Source: Campanula takesimana (Eukaryota; Streptophyta; Magnoliopsida; Asterales; Campanulaceae). Taken from it: 64,000 nucleotides of DNA. The DNA is taken from positions 1,178,001 to 1,242,000 of the forward strand of contig JAOWBW010000181.1 in the NCBI GenBank assembly GCA_026119855.1, written 5' to 3'. The position numbers and the translations under genes are program-made. The notes under the pieces were generated by a model. It worked only from the letters and a program-made list of their open reading frames with translations, did not search any database and was not told the DNA's origin. Shown one piece after another: positions 22,543-33,966 of this stretch. Within the stretch, counting starts at the first letter, position 1, and each line of letters opens with the position of its first letter.

Positions 22543-25511
22543 TTAATGATTACTTTGCATGATTGGCTCAATCTCCAATAGCAAGCCTCTCTTAAACTCC
22601 AAATAAGGGCGATTGAGCGGATAATCATCTTCTTTAAGCTTCCACCTGAAGTCAAAATTGGGATTTAATACTATTAAAAAAATAATCGGAGATCTTTAAT
22701 GAGTTCATATTCGATAGACCACAAGTTATTCATTGATTTACATTATTAGATGACCTTATTATGACGTCAGTCGTATAATCTGTTAATCATTTGATTACTT
22801 GTGATACAAATATAATACTCAAAGTTGTATAGAAAGTTTATTTAGAGATGGCAAGAAAGTTGGAGTATACAATTGGTACCTATAATTAAGAACAAGGTGA
22901 TGAAGAAACAATGCACTTTCCACTTTTGCAAGTTCAGTTCCAGGACAAAGCCTTTTGCCACCACCAAAAGGAGTCACCTTCTTGCTCACTTCTTCATCCT
23001 ATAGAATATAAAAGAAAAATAATTATTTGCTTATTTTGAAACGCTGATGAGACAATCTTTCTGGAACAAATAAAGTGTTTGGAGATGTTGAAAAGAGAGA
23101 TACGTACTTCCCATCTGGAAGGGTTAAATTTTGTCGGATTTTCGTGAAGGCAAGGATCAAGATGTGTCCCTAAAAGGATCGGTAGAACTTGCCATCCTGC
23201 CGGAATATGATATCCTGCAATAGTAACCATCTATCTTACCTTCGCGATTTTTATCAAATAATGCAACGTGGTCTTTAATGTTTGAAATATGTTACGTATT
23301 TCCAAAAAGATTTTAAAATAAAAACTTATCAAATAATAACAATGTACTTTCACAAATTTTTACCAACAATGTAACGTTTTTTACATTATTGCAGTATATA
23401 GATTTTTTAAAAAGTACATAGTAGTTTTTAGACAAATAATAATGAAGAACGCACGTTGCACTTGCACATATCACTAAGTTCCCCGTTAGGGAACTCCCAA
23501 AGCGAATCAAAACACAACATAAATTAGTATACGAGAAATTGGGATGTTAAGTTCCCCGTTAGGGGACTCCCAACGCGAATCAAAACGCGACACAAATTAC
23601 TATATGGGAAATCGGGATGTTTGAGAATAATCTAAATATAGTTAAAGAAGCTACCTTTATATGTGACATCTTGAAGAGCTTTCCTATGCACAAATTTGAC
23701 TAGATTTCCACATCTTAAGGCCTCAGAAATGACCTAAATATATGACAAGTTATATAAGTTCATTTTAAGGTGCAAAAAGTATAATAACAATATAAGAACA
23801 AAAATATTATACATGAAGAACATACAATAGAGGTGAATGTCATTTTCTTGTAATCTTCCCAAGTTAAAGGTTCTCCATCCTTTTTGCTTCTTCTTAGATT
23901 CAAATGTTCTTCCTGCATAATCAATATTTTTGCCAATGCATTTTGAATAAGTTTGTTGAGATTTGGAACTGTTGTAGCGACTAGTTTGCTGTAATGTTAC
24001 CGCGGTCTGTTCAAATAACGACACATATTCTACTTTATGTATTGAGCAATCAAGATCTGTTGGACAGTATGTGTGACCAATTAAACAATTTGTGACTGTC
24101 TCCCATTACCAAAAAAGAAAGATATAGTTTCGATATAGCCGACCGTTGCATGAACAGAGAGAGGGAGAAGAGAGAGAGAGAGAGGGAGAGGGAGAGGGAG
24201 AGAGGGGAGAGAGAGAGAGAGAGAGAGATTTACCTTAAGTGACTCAAGAACAGAAGGTGATTGAGCAAGAAAGTAGATCAAAAGGGCCAAAAGACCAGAA
24301 GTTGTTTCATATCCAGCAAACAAAATGTCTAAAATCAAACTCACTTTCTCATCAATATTTAAGTTCCCTTTGAGCAAAATTTCATCTAAAAAATCTGCTT
24401 TGGTAAGTCCTACTCCACCACTCTTTTCTCTTTCTTCTATAATCTTTCTTATAGTTAACAACAACCTTGCCTTTGCCTGAAAAATAAAAATAAAATAAAA
24501 TAAAATAAAAATTAATCAACATGGAATTAAATTCTATCCCAAAATAACTGTCATGTTTATGTTGATTTTTTAATTAATATATTCCCGCGCATATTTAAAT
24601 TTGAAAAGTAAACTATTTTCCTTGGATGGAATTAATATTACAATGTACCTTGATAGCCTTTGCATATGGAAGGCCAGGAACATACAAAGGAAAAGAGACT
24701 AAACCCTTCATGAAGGTAATGAAGTCTTCAAGTATTTGAAGAGCTAATGGTTCTCCGGCCTCGATATTTAGCAGGCTCTTCAACATAATATTCATCGTAA
24801 ACTGTAAATTAAATCATTACACGTTTCTTTTAACACGCGTACACAAATAAATGTTCATAACAAAACTGTCAATAACAAGTACGACTTCTTACCTCTTTAG
24901 CTTCTTTGCAAAAGTGAATTTCTTGTCGATTTTCCCATGATTTCATCATAGAGATTGACAATTGGTGCACGTAAAGAGGGTATTGAGCGTTAGATTTGGC
25001 GTTGCTGATGAAGTTGAGGACTACGTTTCTTAGTTTTTTGTGAAGGTCGCCTGTCACGAGCATTAAACATAGCTTGCCTAGAATGTCGTGTACAGGTTTC
25101 GGGTAGAAGGATTGAAATAACTTATCTTCATTATGAAGAATAAACGTATTAAGCTCCAAATCACACGACACGATTGTTGGATGCCCGAAAAGATGAGATT
25201 TAAACACCCTCCCGTACCTTAATAAACAAAAAAAAAAAAAAAAAAGGACATTTACTTTTTAAAAAATAATTGCGCGTAAAAAAAAAAGTGCGAAAAAATG
25301 TAGGAATTTACCTTGAGCAATGTTCTTGCAAGAATTTACCCATAGAAGTTGATTTATGTGACTTGAGAAATGCAATAGTTTCTCCTATGAAAGGCCAACC
25401 CATGCTTCCATGAGGCAAATCCTTTTTTATTATTCGTTTTTGCTTCGCAACAAAATGGTGGTGAAGAAGAAGAAGAAGAAATGAAGCTACTCCAATCCAT
25501 ATTCCTATCAT
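22543..25511 (-). CDS. CYP724A1: Cytochrome P450, CYP724A type (brassinosteroid pathway)
   Basis: Nine exons on the minus strand (25511-25312, 25217-24893, 24801-24649, 24476-24234, 23912-23826, 23733-23655, 23214-23108, 22998-22880, 22645-22543) join to 471 aa. An N-terminal membrane anchor (WIGVASFLLLLLHHHFVA) is followed by a basic stop and the Pro/Gly hinge. Diagnostic P450 motifs are all present: I-helix AGYETTS, K-helix EALR, the FNPSRW segment, and the haem-binding loop FGGGKRLCPG with its cysteine. Segments such as FGHPTIVSCDLELN and DILGKLCLMLVTGDLH point to CYP724, a relative of DWF4 (CYP90B). CYP724 enzymes are ER-bound and act in C-22 hydroxylation of brassinosteroid precursors. 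All key residues are intact; substrate is inferred from family only. Confidence 0.93.
23475..23625. repeat. 73-bp tandem duplication in CYP724A intron 6
   Basis: AAGTTCCCCGTTAGGG and the following GCGAATCAAAACGCGA-type sequence occur twice, 73 bp apart, with a handful of differences, within the intron before the exon starting GYHIPAGW. Confidence 0.75.
24150..24230. repeat. GA-rich microsatellite beside a CYP724A splice donor
   Basis: GAGAGAGGGAGAGGGAGAGG-type repeats (CT on the coding strand) lie within a few bases of the intron 4 donor at 24233. Confidence 0.85.
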
Positions 25512-25869
25512 AGTGAAATTTCCTACAAAAAAATTTCACAAGTTAAATTAAAACTTGTCTTTTTAAATAAAACAAACGGTATACTATACTGGTTTACTTA
25601 ATTAATACCAATACCAACGTAGTAAAAAGTTAATTCCATTATAGATAATTAATTCTTATCCACTACTTTAAATTAATTCTTTCCTTTTAAAATATATGGA
25701 ATAAAATAGTGGATAAGCATAATATTTATTGATTCTCCACCAGACTCGTTTCATATATGAGACCGTTTCATATAAGTTTTTGTCATTAATAAATTGAGAA
25801 AAAACTACTCCCTTGAGGAAGACATTTATTGATAAATCTAATTGAACACGAAATGGGTAATAAGATTAA

Positions 25870-25919
25870 GAGGGGGTCTCCTGTGCAACGGTTGCACCGT
25901 GCAACAGGAGCCTCTTCCT

Positions 25920-25951
<32 letters not shown>

Positions 25952-26915
25952 CTTCCGCTGAGATAATTTTTTTTTTGCCACCCCAACTTTTTTTCCTCCC
26001 AACAAAAGTAACACTTATTATAACGAAATGTAACATTTTTTTCTTTTCAGATGTAACACATTTTTTTTCAAAATGTACCACAATTTTGCTGCAATAGATT
26101 AAAGATAACATAAAGATTGACAACTAAACCAATGTCACACTTTTTATAAAGGAATGTAACACTCTGTCTTTCAAATGTAACACTTTTTTTTCAAAATTAA
26201 CATAAGATTAACAAACTAAACTAATGTTACATTTTATAAAAAATAAATGTAACATTTTTTATCTCAATTGTAACAGTTTATATTCTTAAATGTAACATTA
26301 TATCTTAAATGTAACAATTTTTTATTGAGAAAGTAACAATTGAAATGCAACTCGAATATATATATATGAATTTCTACTCTTTTTTCAAAGAAGAAAAGTA
26401 ACATTTACTAAATAAAAATGTTACATTCATCTATATAAAAAATTATAATTATATAATCACTTTGTTACACTTCAAATATTACTTTTTCTAACCACAAAAA
26501 CTATCAAAACAATTTAAATTTTCTTGTAAATTTGCTGTTACATTTGACTGTAAAAGTGTTACTTTTTGAATATGAAACTGTTACTTTTATTAGAACAGAG
26601 TGTTACATCTCAGCTGACAAGCAACTCAAACTTTTTGTGTGTAAAAAAATATGTTTTTTTTTTAAAAAGAAAATCAAACCATATCATGACATATGTAGTT
26701 TTATTCGTCTCGTCGAGACGAACACAACGGTATGTTTAATTTTTTTTTTTCGAGTAATAAATCTCAAAATATAACATTTTAAAGTTAATGGATGTTTTTT
26801 TTTTGACTTGCCACGTGTCGCAATCTGGGAGGGTGGAAGAGGCTGGGCTGGACGGGTTGACCCACGGGTTTGGCCCGTTGCACCATGGTGCAACGGTTGT
26901 ATATAAGAATTTGTC
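25870..26915. mobile_element. MULE-like non-autonomous element, copy 1
   Basis: Flanked by the perfect 9-bp duplication TAAGATTAA (25861-25869 and 26916-26924). The ends carry GTGCAACGGTTGCACC and its inverse, and the right end holds a perfect 22-bp palindrome at 26875-26896. The interior is a string of AATGTAACA and AAAGTAACA words separated by T-runs, plus a hairpin TTCGTCTC/GAGACGAA near 26706. No coding frame was found. It shares its interior with the element at 27996-29021. Confidence 0.8.
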
Positions 26916-27304
26916 TAAGATTAAAAGAATGTATTATACTCGACAAAATACTCATGACTCTCATAAAATATATCACATTTTCCTATTTTAATTCATTTTA
27001 AAGTGAATGTTGCACACTAAATAAAGAAATAAATTTAGTGCAACATTACCATTGTATAAACAACATAAAAATGCATTTTTTTTTTTCAAAAATAAATTTA
27101 GAGAAATTAGATGTAATATTTATCATGAGACGGAGAGTATGTTATAGATTACAGCAATCTCCATACCTTCATGTAAAGATTGACTAGACCATTTTGAATA
27201 CCTTAATACAGTATGTTGTAACATACTAATATTTTCAATGTCCCATAATAGTATCATTTTTTTTTGGCAACTTTATTGAACTTTGATAATTTTTAATAAT
27301 CTAT

Positions 27305-27424
27305 ACTCCCTCCGTCCCACTCGAATTAGGACAAATTTCTATTTTAGGTGTCTCTTTCGAATTAGGACAACCCAAAAATGGAAACATTTTATTTAATGGG
27401 ACCCACATTCACACTCACAACAAC
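27305..27424 (+). mobile_element. Left part of an interrupted Stowaway-type MITE
   Basis: Starts TACTCCCTCCGTCCCACTCG followed by AATTAGGAC. A matching inverted end, CCTAATTCGGGTGGGACGAAGGGAGT, appears only at about 29459-29484. The intervening 2 kb is later insertions. Whether both ends belonged to one MITE is inferred. Confidence 0.5.
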
Positions 27425-27815
27425 TGTTAGAGCAAAATATAAAGAACGATGATCAAGCGAAATAATCAAACACAACACAAGAATTTACGTGGTTCACCAA
27501 CTTGGCTACGGGCGGAGGGAGAATATATTACTTTCAATGAACAATTACAAAAGACAATCTCTCTAATTTAATTGCACGAATTATTTAGGCAGATAATTCC
27601 GCCAACCTAAATCCTAGTTCTCTACTTGTAACTCTCAAAGGTGACCGACTAACATATTATGCTAGAAGAGGGGTTAGTATTTATAGGCATAAATACTAGA
27701 AACTCAAAAAAAATAAGAGAAAACTTATTTTTTGTGCACAAAGTAAATCTAATCTAATTAAGAATCTACTTTTCTAATTCTAAAAACTCTTTGTACCAAA
27801 AACAAGAAGATAAAA
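27425..27815 (-). mobile_element. Probable solo LTR or LTR fragment, minus orientation
   Basis: TGTTAGAGCAAAATATAAAG begins this block. On the minus strand it reads like an LTR, with a TATA-type motif (CCTATAAATACTAACC), and ends GCTCTAACA. The segment with GTGGTTCACCAACTTGGCTACG is of a kind often seen in plant copia LTRs. The other border and the 5-bp duplication could not be fixed, so this is a tentative call. Confidence 0.4.
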
Positions 27816-27968
27816 TTTTGGGGGAAACTAGTTTCTCCATAAGTTATAAAAAATCCTGTTTTTATAGGGGTTAAGGTTTAGGGTTTGGTGTTTAGGGTTT
27901 AGGGTTTAAAGTTGAGAGTTAAAAAATGGACTTTTTATAACTTATGGAGAAACTAGTTTCCCCCAAAA
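27816..27968. mobile_element. Foldback element enclosing telomere-type repeats
   Basis: Perfect 37-bp inverted ends (TTTTGGGGGAAACTAGTTTC, continuing into TCCATAAGTTATAAAAA) enclose about 75 bp. The interior contains three exact TTTAGGG units plus degenerate ones at about 27876-27907. Total length is 153 bp. No target duplication was resolved and there is no coding capacity. Confidence 0.75.
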
Positions 27969-27995
27969 CCAACTCAAACAAGAATACTAATTAAT

Positions 27996-29021
27996 GAGAA
28001 GGTCTCTGGTGCGGCGGCCGCATGGGGTGCGGCGCCGACCATACCTTTTTTTTTTTTTTTTTTTTGCCCCCACAACCTTTTTTCCTCCCACCAAAAGTAA
28101 CACTTCTTATAATGAAATGTAACACTTTTGTTTTTCAAATGTAACACTTTTTTTTCTTTCAAAAATGTACCACAATTTTGATGCAATAGATTAAAGATAA
28201 CATAAAAATTAACGACTAAATTAATGTAACACTTTTTATAAAGGAATGTAACATTCTTTTTTCAAATGTAACACTTTTTTTTCAAAATGTACCACCCATA
28301 CTTTTTTTCCTCCCAACAAAAGTAACACTTATTATAACAAAATGTAACACTTTTTTATTCAAAATGTAACACTTTTTTTTAAAAAAAATATACCACAATT
28401 TTGCTACAATAGATAAAGATAACATAAAGATTGACAACTAAATTAATGTAACACTTTTTATAAGGGAATGTAACACTCATTTTTTCAAATGTAACATTTT
28501 TTTTCTCCGAAAATAACATAGGATTGACAACTAAACTAATGTTACATTTTATAAAAAATGAATGTAACATTTTTTTCTCAATTGTAACAGTTTATATTCC
28601 TTAATGTAACATTATATATGAAATGTAACAATTTTTTATTGAGAAAGTAACAATTGAAATGCAAACAAATTTTTTTTTTTGTAAAATTGATGTTACATTT
28701 GACAGTAGAAAAAGTGTTACTTTTTGAAGATGAAAGTGTTACTTTTATCAGAACAGAGTGTTACATTTCAGCTGGCAAGCACCTCAAACTTTTTTATGTG
28801 TAAAAAAATGTTTAAAAAAAAAAATCAAACCATATCATGACCTATGTAGTTTTATTCGTCTCGTCGAGACGAACACAACGGTATTTTTAAATATTTTTTT
28901 TGACTTATAAATCTCAAGATATAGCATTTTAAAGATTTTTTTTTTAACACACGTGGAAAATGGCGCGTCCGTCTCACGCACCCATCGGACGGCGTGAAAC
29001 GGCCGCAAACGAGAATTTGCC
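27996..29021. mobile_element. MULE-like non-autonomous element, copy 2
   Basis: Flanked by the perfect 9-bp duplication CTAATTAAT (27987-27995 and 29022-29030). The interior matches the element at 25870-26915 (CCAAAAGTAACACTTCTTAT, CAATAGATTAAAGATAACAT, the TTCGTCTC/GAGACGAA hairpin). The first 230 bp or so of the interior are duplicated in tandem (28065 and 28294). The ends are GC-rich (GTGCGGCGGCCGCATG) where copy 1 has GTGCAACGGTTGCAC. No coding frame was found. Confidence 0.8.
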
Positions 29022-29030
29022 CTAATTAAT

Positions 29031-29549
29031 TTGGGACATAACGAGTCCTAAATTAATTCTAGTCAGAAAACCAAACAACCATGAAGCATACACGTCACTT
29101 TCCATGTTTCCTTGCCATGATAGGAATCTAAAAAGTCAACTGCCACTTTTGCCCAACACTAAACATCCAAATGCATGTATATGACTTTAGCATGTCTGAC
29201 CGGGCCTTTGTAATGCTATGTTTTTGGTTTTATGGCTAAGGCTTTAAGCCAAGGCCTTAAAATCTGCCTCACTCTTTCCATCCCAAAATTATAATACTTG
29301 TCGCGAACGTATCTTTAACCAAAATACATTTGATTCAAAGGCACAACTTTTCACTCATTATTCTCTACCCCATTTTCTCTTTCCTATTTTACTTTTCATA
29401 CTCACAACACCTACTCCACTAACACTTTTTCCTTAATCCCCGTGGCCAACCCAAAAATCCTAATTCGGGTGGGACGAAGGGAGTATAAATTATAAAATGG
29501 TTATGGTATGTTAGCATTAATGCTTAGAATTTCATAGGAATTTTTATAT

Positions 29550-29580
<31 letters not shown>

Positions 29581-30630
29581 TCAAATCCAACAAAATTGAC
29601 CAAAAGTTAAAAATGATGAAATTTATTTTGTGGCGGAGTAAGTAATATTATAGGAATTTACCATTATATTACCAAATTCTAAAGCAAAATTTAGCAATCC
29701 CTTTGCTTGAAATACTGTCTAGTGATTGTTTACTACCATTTTAAAACTCGTAATAGGTGATGGAGGTTTTTTTTTTTTTTTTTTTTTTTTTAAGAAAGGT
29801 GGTGGAGTATTTGAACAGTGTTGTTTAAGATTGTCCTAGCCCAAAAAAAAAAAAAAATAATAAAATTACATGGCCATGTAATTAGACCACATTTTTTTAT
29901 CATAGTTATAAATATTGTTCCACATGACACATCCGTTTTGTCATTATATTGAGACGTACTGGTATCAGAATTCAACGCATCGTTTTGTATTTACCACATT
30001 TTTCCATTACTTTTATAAGTAGATCTATGACCAACACATATCAACAAAACTTTAGCACAACTACCACAAATATTGTCCAATAACATTTAACGTTAAGCTC
30101 AAAACTAATCAATTCAAAGTATTAATTCATTCATGCATATATCAAGTTCCAACCGATACCACCTTATAATACAAACTAATAGCAACTTTATAAATAATGA
30201 CTAAAATGTCATTTTTTTCATCCCAGTCGGAACACACCCATCTCGAGTAACAGGCCGGTTTGGACGGGGACGGTCGGAATACCCCAGTTAAACTGGAACG
30301 GAATTTTACCTATTCCTTACCGGTTTTAAAGCGAACATACCAGAACGAAACAAAATTTATAACTATGCTCTTAAAACTTACAAAACTAAATGTTTGAAAA
30401 GTAGATAGCAAGAATAATTATTAATCTTCTTTATATAAAAAGTAAAAGGTTTCATAATTCCCTTAAAATGTAGTTTACATCCATTTAAAGACGGGGAGTA
30501 TAACAATTAAAAGCAATAAAATTGAAATAAAACGAATAAATTAGAAGATTATACCTAGAAAACTGTAGAAAATTGATCCCAAGAAAACTTCAAATGACAG
30601 GCCTTCGCTTAATGATTATTGATGAAGAAT
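29031..30630. other. Gene-free AT-rich intergenic stretch
   Basis: Contains the right end of the interrupted MITE (to about 29484), two long T-runs (about 29558-29580 and 29767-29791) and no supported gene. On the minus strand, TATAAATACAAG near 30695 followed by a donor-like TTCTAG/GTATAA near 30553 resembles a promoter plus short untranslated exon, but no downstream coding exon could be tied to it. Confidence 0.4.
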
Positions 30631-30934
30631 GAAAATAGTGTGTAGGGTGAAAAAAAATTGTGTCGGAAAGTCCCAAAACATTTAGTATTACAACTCTTGT
30701 ATTTATAGGAAGTAGGGAATCATGTTTGGATATGGGAAGTAATAATGGGTTTTCTTAATACAAAAAAGTTGCAATATTGACCAAAAATATGAAGAATATT
30801 CTAAAAATCAGTCAAAATCTATGGTTTTTTAGCCCTAAAATTAGGGCAAATATCAACCTACCACTTAAAAAAAAGAGTGAGTCTTAGGAAAAACTTTTCC
30901 TTAAGCAAAGAAAAAACGTGTTTTTCAAAAACAC
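30631..30934. repeat. Left copy of the 304-bp repeat flanking the Tat element
   Basis: From GAAAATAGTGTGTAGGG to TTTTTCAAAAACAC this matches 42362-42665 at a constant offset of 11731 bp, with no gaps and one visible substitution in an A-run. It ends three bases before the 5' LTR. Confidence 0.9.
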
Positions 30935-30937
30935 GTT

Positions 30938-31489
30938 TGGGGCCGAACCGGCGAGGAACGCGGGCAAGTAAGCCCGAGGGGACCGATCTCCCTGATATAT
31001 ATGCCCGAGATGACTCTGCCTCCCGCTATCCTGAGGAGCCCGTAGTGCCCAGCTGGCACAAACGTACACGAGACGTCACCTATCCGTACCTGACACACCA
31101 TAACGGTTGGTGATGGAATCATGCTTCCCTGACAAACACGCCACCTTCCCAGCCACTCTCCTGACCGATCCACTGGGGACTCGCCACGTGTCCCCCCAGT
31201 ACCAGGGTGGTTAGTACCTTGTGCAGGTTTCTTTCTCTTGGTCATATATATACTTCTTTCCACTCCCATGAGCAAGGTATGTGCTCTATCCAACTCACAC
31301 ACACAAGATCCTCATTGATCTTCTTCTTAGGTTTTCCTCAGAGATCTTACTCTCACACCCGAGGGCCGAAGCCGGATTCAAACCCCGACTCTGGTCTTAA
31401 CGGTGTTCTTGTCTGTGTTGTGATCAGGATCAAGAGACAGCAAACCGGAGATCTAGTCTCCATGACCCCAGAAATCTAGGGCGTCATCA
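30938..31489 (+). repeat. 5' LTR of the Tat element
   Basis: Begins TGGGGCCGAACC and ends GGGCGTCATCA. A TATA-like TCATATATATACTTC lies at about 31242. The LTR is GC-richer than its surroundings. Confidence 0.95.
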
Positions 31490-31490
31490 G

Positions 31491-31508
31491 TGGTTCCATT
31501 GTCGGGAA
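31491..31508 (+). other. Primer-binding site of the Tat element
   Basis: TGGTTCCATTGTCGGGAA follows the 5' LTR after one base. It resembles the tRNA-Asp-type site TGGCGCCGTTGCCGGGGA with several transitions. Primer identity is inferred, not established. Confidence 0.5.
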
Positions 31509-31689
31509 ACGATAATCTTCCTAGCGCAATCTTCTGAGTTCTTTCGAATTCCCAGTCTAGTCTGACTCAACACCCTTTATTAAGTCGTCAGTTCAAGTTT
31601 CAGTCATCTCATCTCGAGTTTCCACCGTTCGAAGCCATTCTTTTGTTTTAACGGTTCTAAAAATACACTCGACATTCCAAATATTTACA

Positions 31690-33966
31690 ATGACCGGGAA
31701 AGAAATCTTGAACCCAAATGCTAGCCCTTCGAAACAAGCGCCTCAAGGATCCATCTTTGCCAGATTGGGAGACAAGACGCCTAGTGGCTGCTCGGGCACT
31801 CCCTCTCAGAAAGCAAGAAGAGAGGCGGATCTGAGAGATCGTATCGAAACTTCAAAAGCACGCAAGGCACAGAAAATCCCCGTCACTCCCCTCACCCCTG
31901 AGCAAATTCAAAAGAAAATCCAGCTCCTGAAAGACAGGCAGGATCTAGTAGCGGAAGGGCTTCAGTTAAACCTGGCCCTAGAAGAGCTATTCAATGCCGA
32001 GGCTGACACGGGAATCCCTCTTGAAAGATCGAAAACTCATGGTTCTAAAAGCATAGCCAGCAGGGTGGAGGGAAAGAAGAAAAGAACGATCGTTGTGGAG
32101 GACGACGATGAAGAAGGAGAGGAAGGGAGAAAGAGTGAAGAAGGAGAGTCACAACCTAGAAGGTCCAAAGGCCACTACAAGGGAAAAGCAACTGTTAGAA
32201 CCGGAGAGCAATTCGCGGGGACGGCAAAAAAGGTGAAAACCGGGGAAGAGATTGACTACAAGGTCCAGGGAATGATCAGGGACTTATGGGAGTCTAAGCA
32301 AAGTGTGGCAAAGTGCATTGGACCCATAGATGCTTTTGCCTCCTGGATAGCTGATTCCCCAATCCAGCGGGGAAAAGTCCCCACGCTAGACGCTTATGAC
32401 GGCTCGTCTAACTCAAAAAGCCACGTTGGGCGGTTTGAAGGGCAGATGGCTCTATTCTCAACAGATGAGGCCGTAAAATGCAAAGCTCTAGCATCCACCT
32501 TCAAGGGGAAGGCACTGGGATGGTTGTTGGCCCATAAACCCCGCTCCATTTGCAGCTACGAACAACTACGGACGTCATTCCTGAATTCGTTCGCGGGCGC
32601 TGGGGAGGTCGCAAGGCCAAAATCGGACCTATGCGGCGTGAAGCAACATCCCGGGGAAGGTACGAAGGCGTACATTACTCGGTTTCGAAAAATGACCGAA
32701 CAAATCGTGGACCTAACGAGGAATGACATCGAGCTGTGCTTCTTGGGAGGATTAACATCCTATACCTTGAGGCAAGAGTTCGCTTGTCGAAAGCCCGAGG
32801 GAACGGAGGAAATGTACAATCGGGCCATTGCCATGGCCGGAGTTGAGCCCTCGTTCATGGAAGATGCCCGCAGGAGCATAAGGGATAGGCTCGAGCCCGC
32901 TCATGACTCAAGGTACCACGCAGGCTATTCCGGGGGTAGTGGCGGCCGAAATAGAGGAAGACCGAGGGGCACGACCAATTTCAAAAGAACTGACAACACC
33001 TTCACTCCTTTGATAGCCCCTAGGACTGAGATTCTGCGGGCAGAAGCCCTGCCTCCTCCCCCACCCCTAGAAAGAAAGCCTTATGAGGCGAACAAGAAGA
33101 AGTGGTGCGGCTACCATGAAAGCCACGGGCATAACACGGATGAGTATTTTCAGATGAAAAAGATAATACAACAGAAAGTCGAGGCCGGAGAATTGAAAAA
33201 GTGGATCGAGGGACCCAGCAATAAAGGAGAAGCCCCACGGGGACATGTCCAATATGTTAGGGATAACGATGCCGGCGGGGAAAAACGCTACGACATCCAG
33301 TATATCGGGGAAGAAGCCCCGAGCAACACCCAGCTCTCTATTCAGATCAAGAAATTGGAAAAGGTGTTCCTGATACCTGCATACCCACCCGAGCAAGAGG
33401 AAATGATCGGGTTCAAGAGGAGCGAGCTGGCCTCCACCCTCTTCCATTCAACACAGCCATTGACAATCAAGATGGCTATTGGTAGAGCGGATATTGGGAG
33501 GGTCCTCATTGATACCGGGGCTTCACGGGACATACTTTACTTCCATTGTTTAGAAGAAATGGGGATGTCCGAGGCGCACTTAACCCCATATGCGGGCTTG
33601 TTGGAAGGGTTCACGAATCATACGGTCTACGCAAAAGGGACCATTGACTTCGAAGTGACCATTGGAGAGAGGCCATTCGAGAAAACAGCCCGTGTCACGT
33701 TCATGGTGATCGATCTGAAATCCCAATACAACGCGATCTTGGGAGTGACCGCACAGGCTGCCCTTGGAATTATTGCATCAATCCCCCACCAGAAAATCAA
33801 GTTCAGCACCCCCGCAGGGATAGCATGCATCGAAAACAAGCCCGAGCTTTTTCTCAAAATAATAGAGAAGAAAATAAGGGAGAGCGCGATGGGGACAAGA
33901 TTGGTGAGCCCGAGGGAGGCAAAAAGGTCAAAACCAACAGCAACAGGACCGAGGATGCGGCCATGA
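31690..33966 (+). CDS. gag-pro: Gag-protease polyprotein of the Tat element
   Basis: A 758-residue open frame. Residues 1-210 are highly charged and low-complexity. A retrotransposon Gag core lies at about 245-395 (GRFEGQMALFSTDEAVKCKA, FKGKALGWL, GVKQHPGEGTKAYITRFRKM). A CCHC-like knuckle, WCGYHESHGHNTDEY at about 475, lacks the final Cys. The aspartic protease has the active site VLIDTGAS near 607. Gag forms the virus-like particle and the protease processes it. The frame overlaps the next one by about 140 bp in a -1 relation, so RT expression needs frameshifting or splicing; related Ogre elements splice here. No premature stop was seen. Confidence 0.93.
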   Translation: MTGKEILNPNASPSKQAPQGSIFARLGDKTPSGCSGTPSQKARREADLRDRIETSKARKAQKIPVTPLTPEQIQKKIQLLKDRQDLVAEGLQLNLALEELFNAEADTGIPLERSKTHGSKSIASRVEGKKKRTIVVEDDDEEGEEGRKSEEGESQPRRSKGHYKGKATVRTGEQFAGTAKKVKTGEEIDYKVQGMIRDLWESKQSVAKCIGPIDAFASWIADSPIQRGKVPTLDAYDGSSNSKSHVGRFEGQMALFSTDEAVKCKALASTFKGKALGWLLAHKPRSICSYEQLRTSFLNSFAGAGEVARPKSDLCGVKQHPGEGTKAYITRFRKMTEQIVDLTRNDIELCFLGGLTSYTLRQEFACRKPEGTEEMYNRAIAMAGVEPSFMEDARRSIRDRLEPAHDSRYHAGYSGGSGGRNRGRPRGTTNFKRTDNTFTPLIAPRTEILRAEALPPPPPLERKPYEANKKKWCGYHESHGHNTDEYFQMKKIIQQKVEAGELKKWIEGPSNKGEAPRGHVQYVRDNDAGGEKRYDIQYIGEEAPSNTQLSIQIKKLEKVFLIPAYPPEQEEMIGFKRSELASTLFHSTQPLTIKMAIGRADIGRVLIDTGASRDILYFHCLEEMGMSEAHLTPYAGLLEGFTNHTVYAKGTIDFEVTIGERPFEKTARVTFMVIDLKSQYNAILGVTAQAALGIIASIPHQKIKFSTPAGIACIENKPELFLKIIEKKIRESAMGTRLVSPREAKRSKPTATGPRMRP

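Noticed and set aside
30925..31302. 125-codon minus-strand frame in the 5' LTR (and a longer relative over the 3' LTR at 41524-42174)
   Set aside because: Crosses LTR sequence with no recognisable domain. The antisense gene start at 41527 lies outside it.
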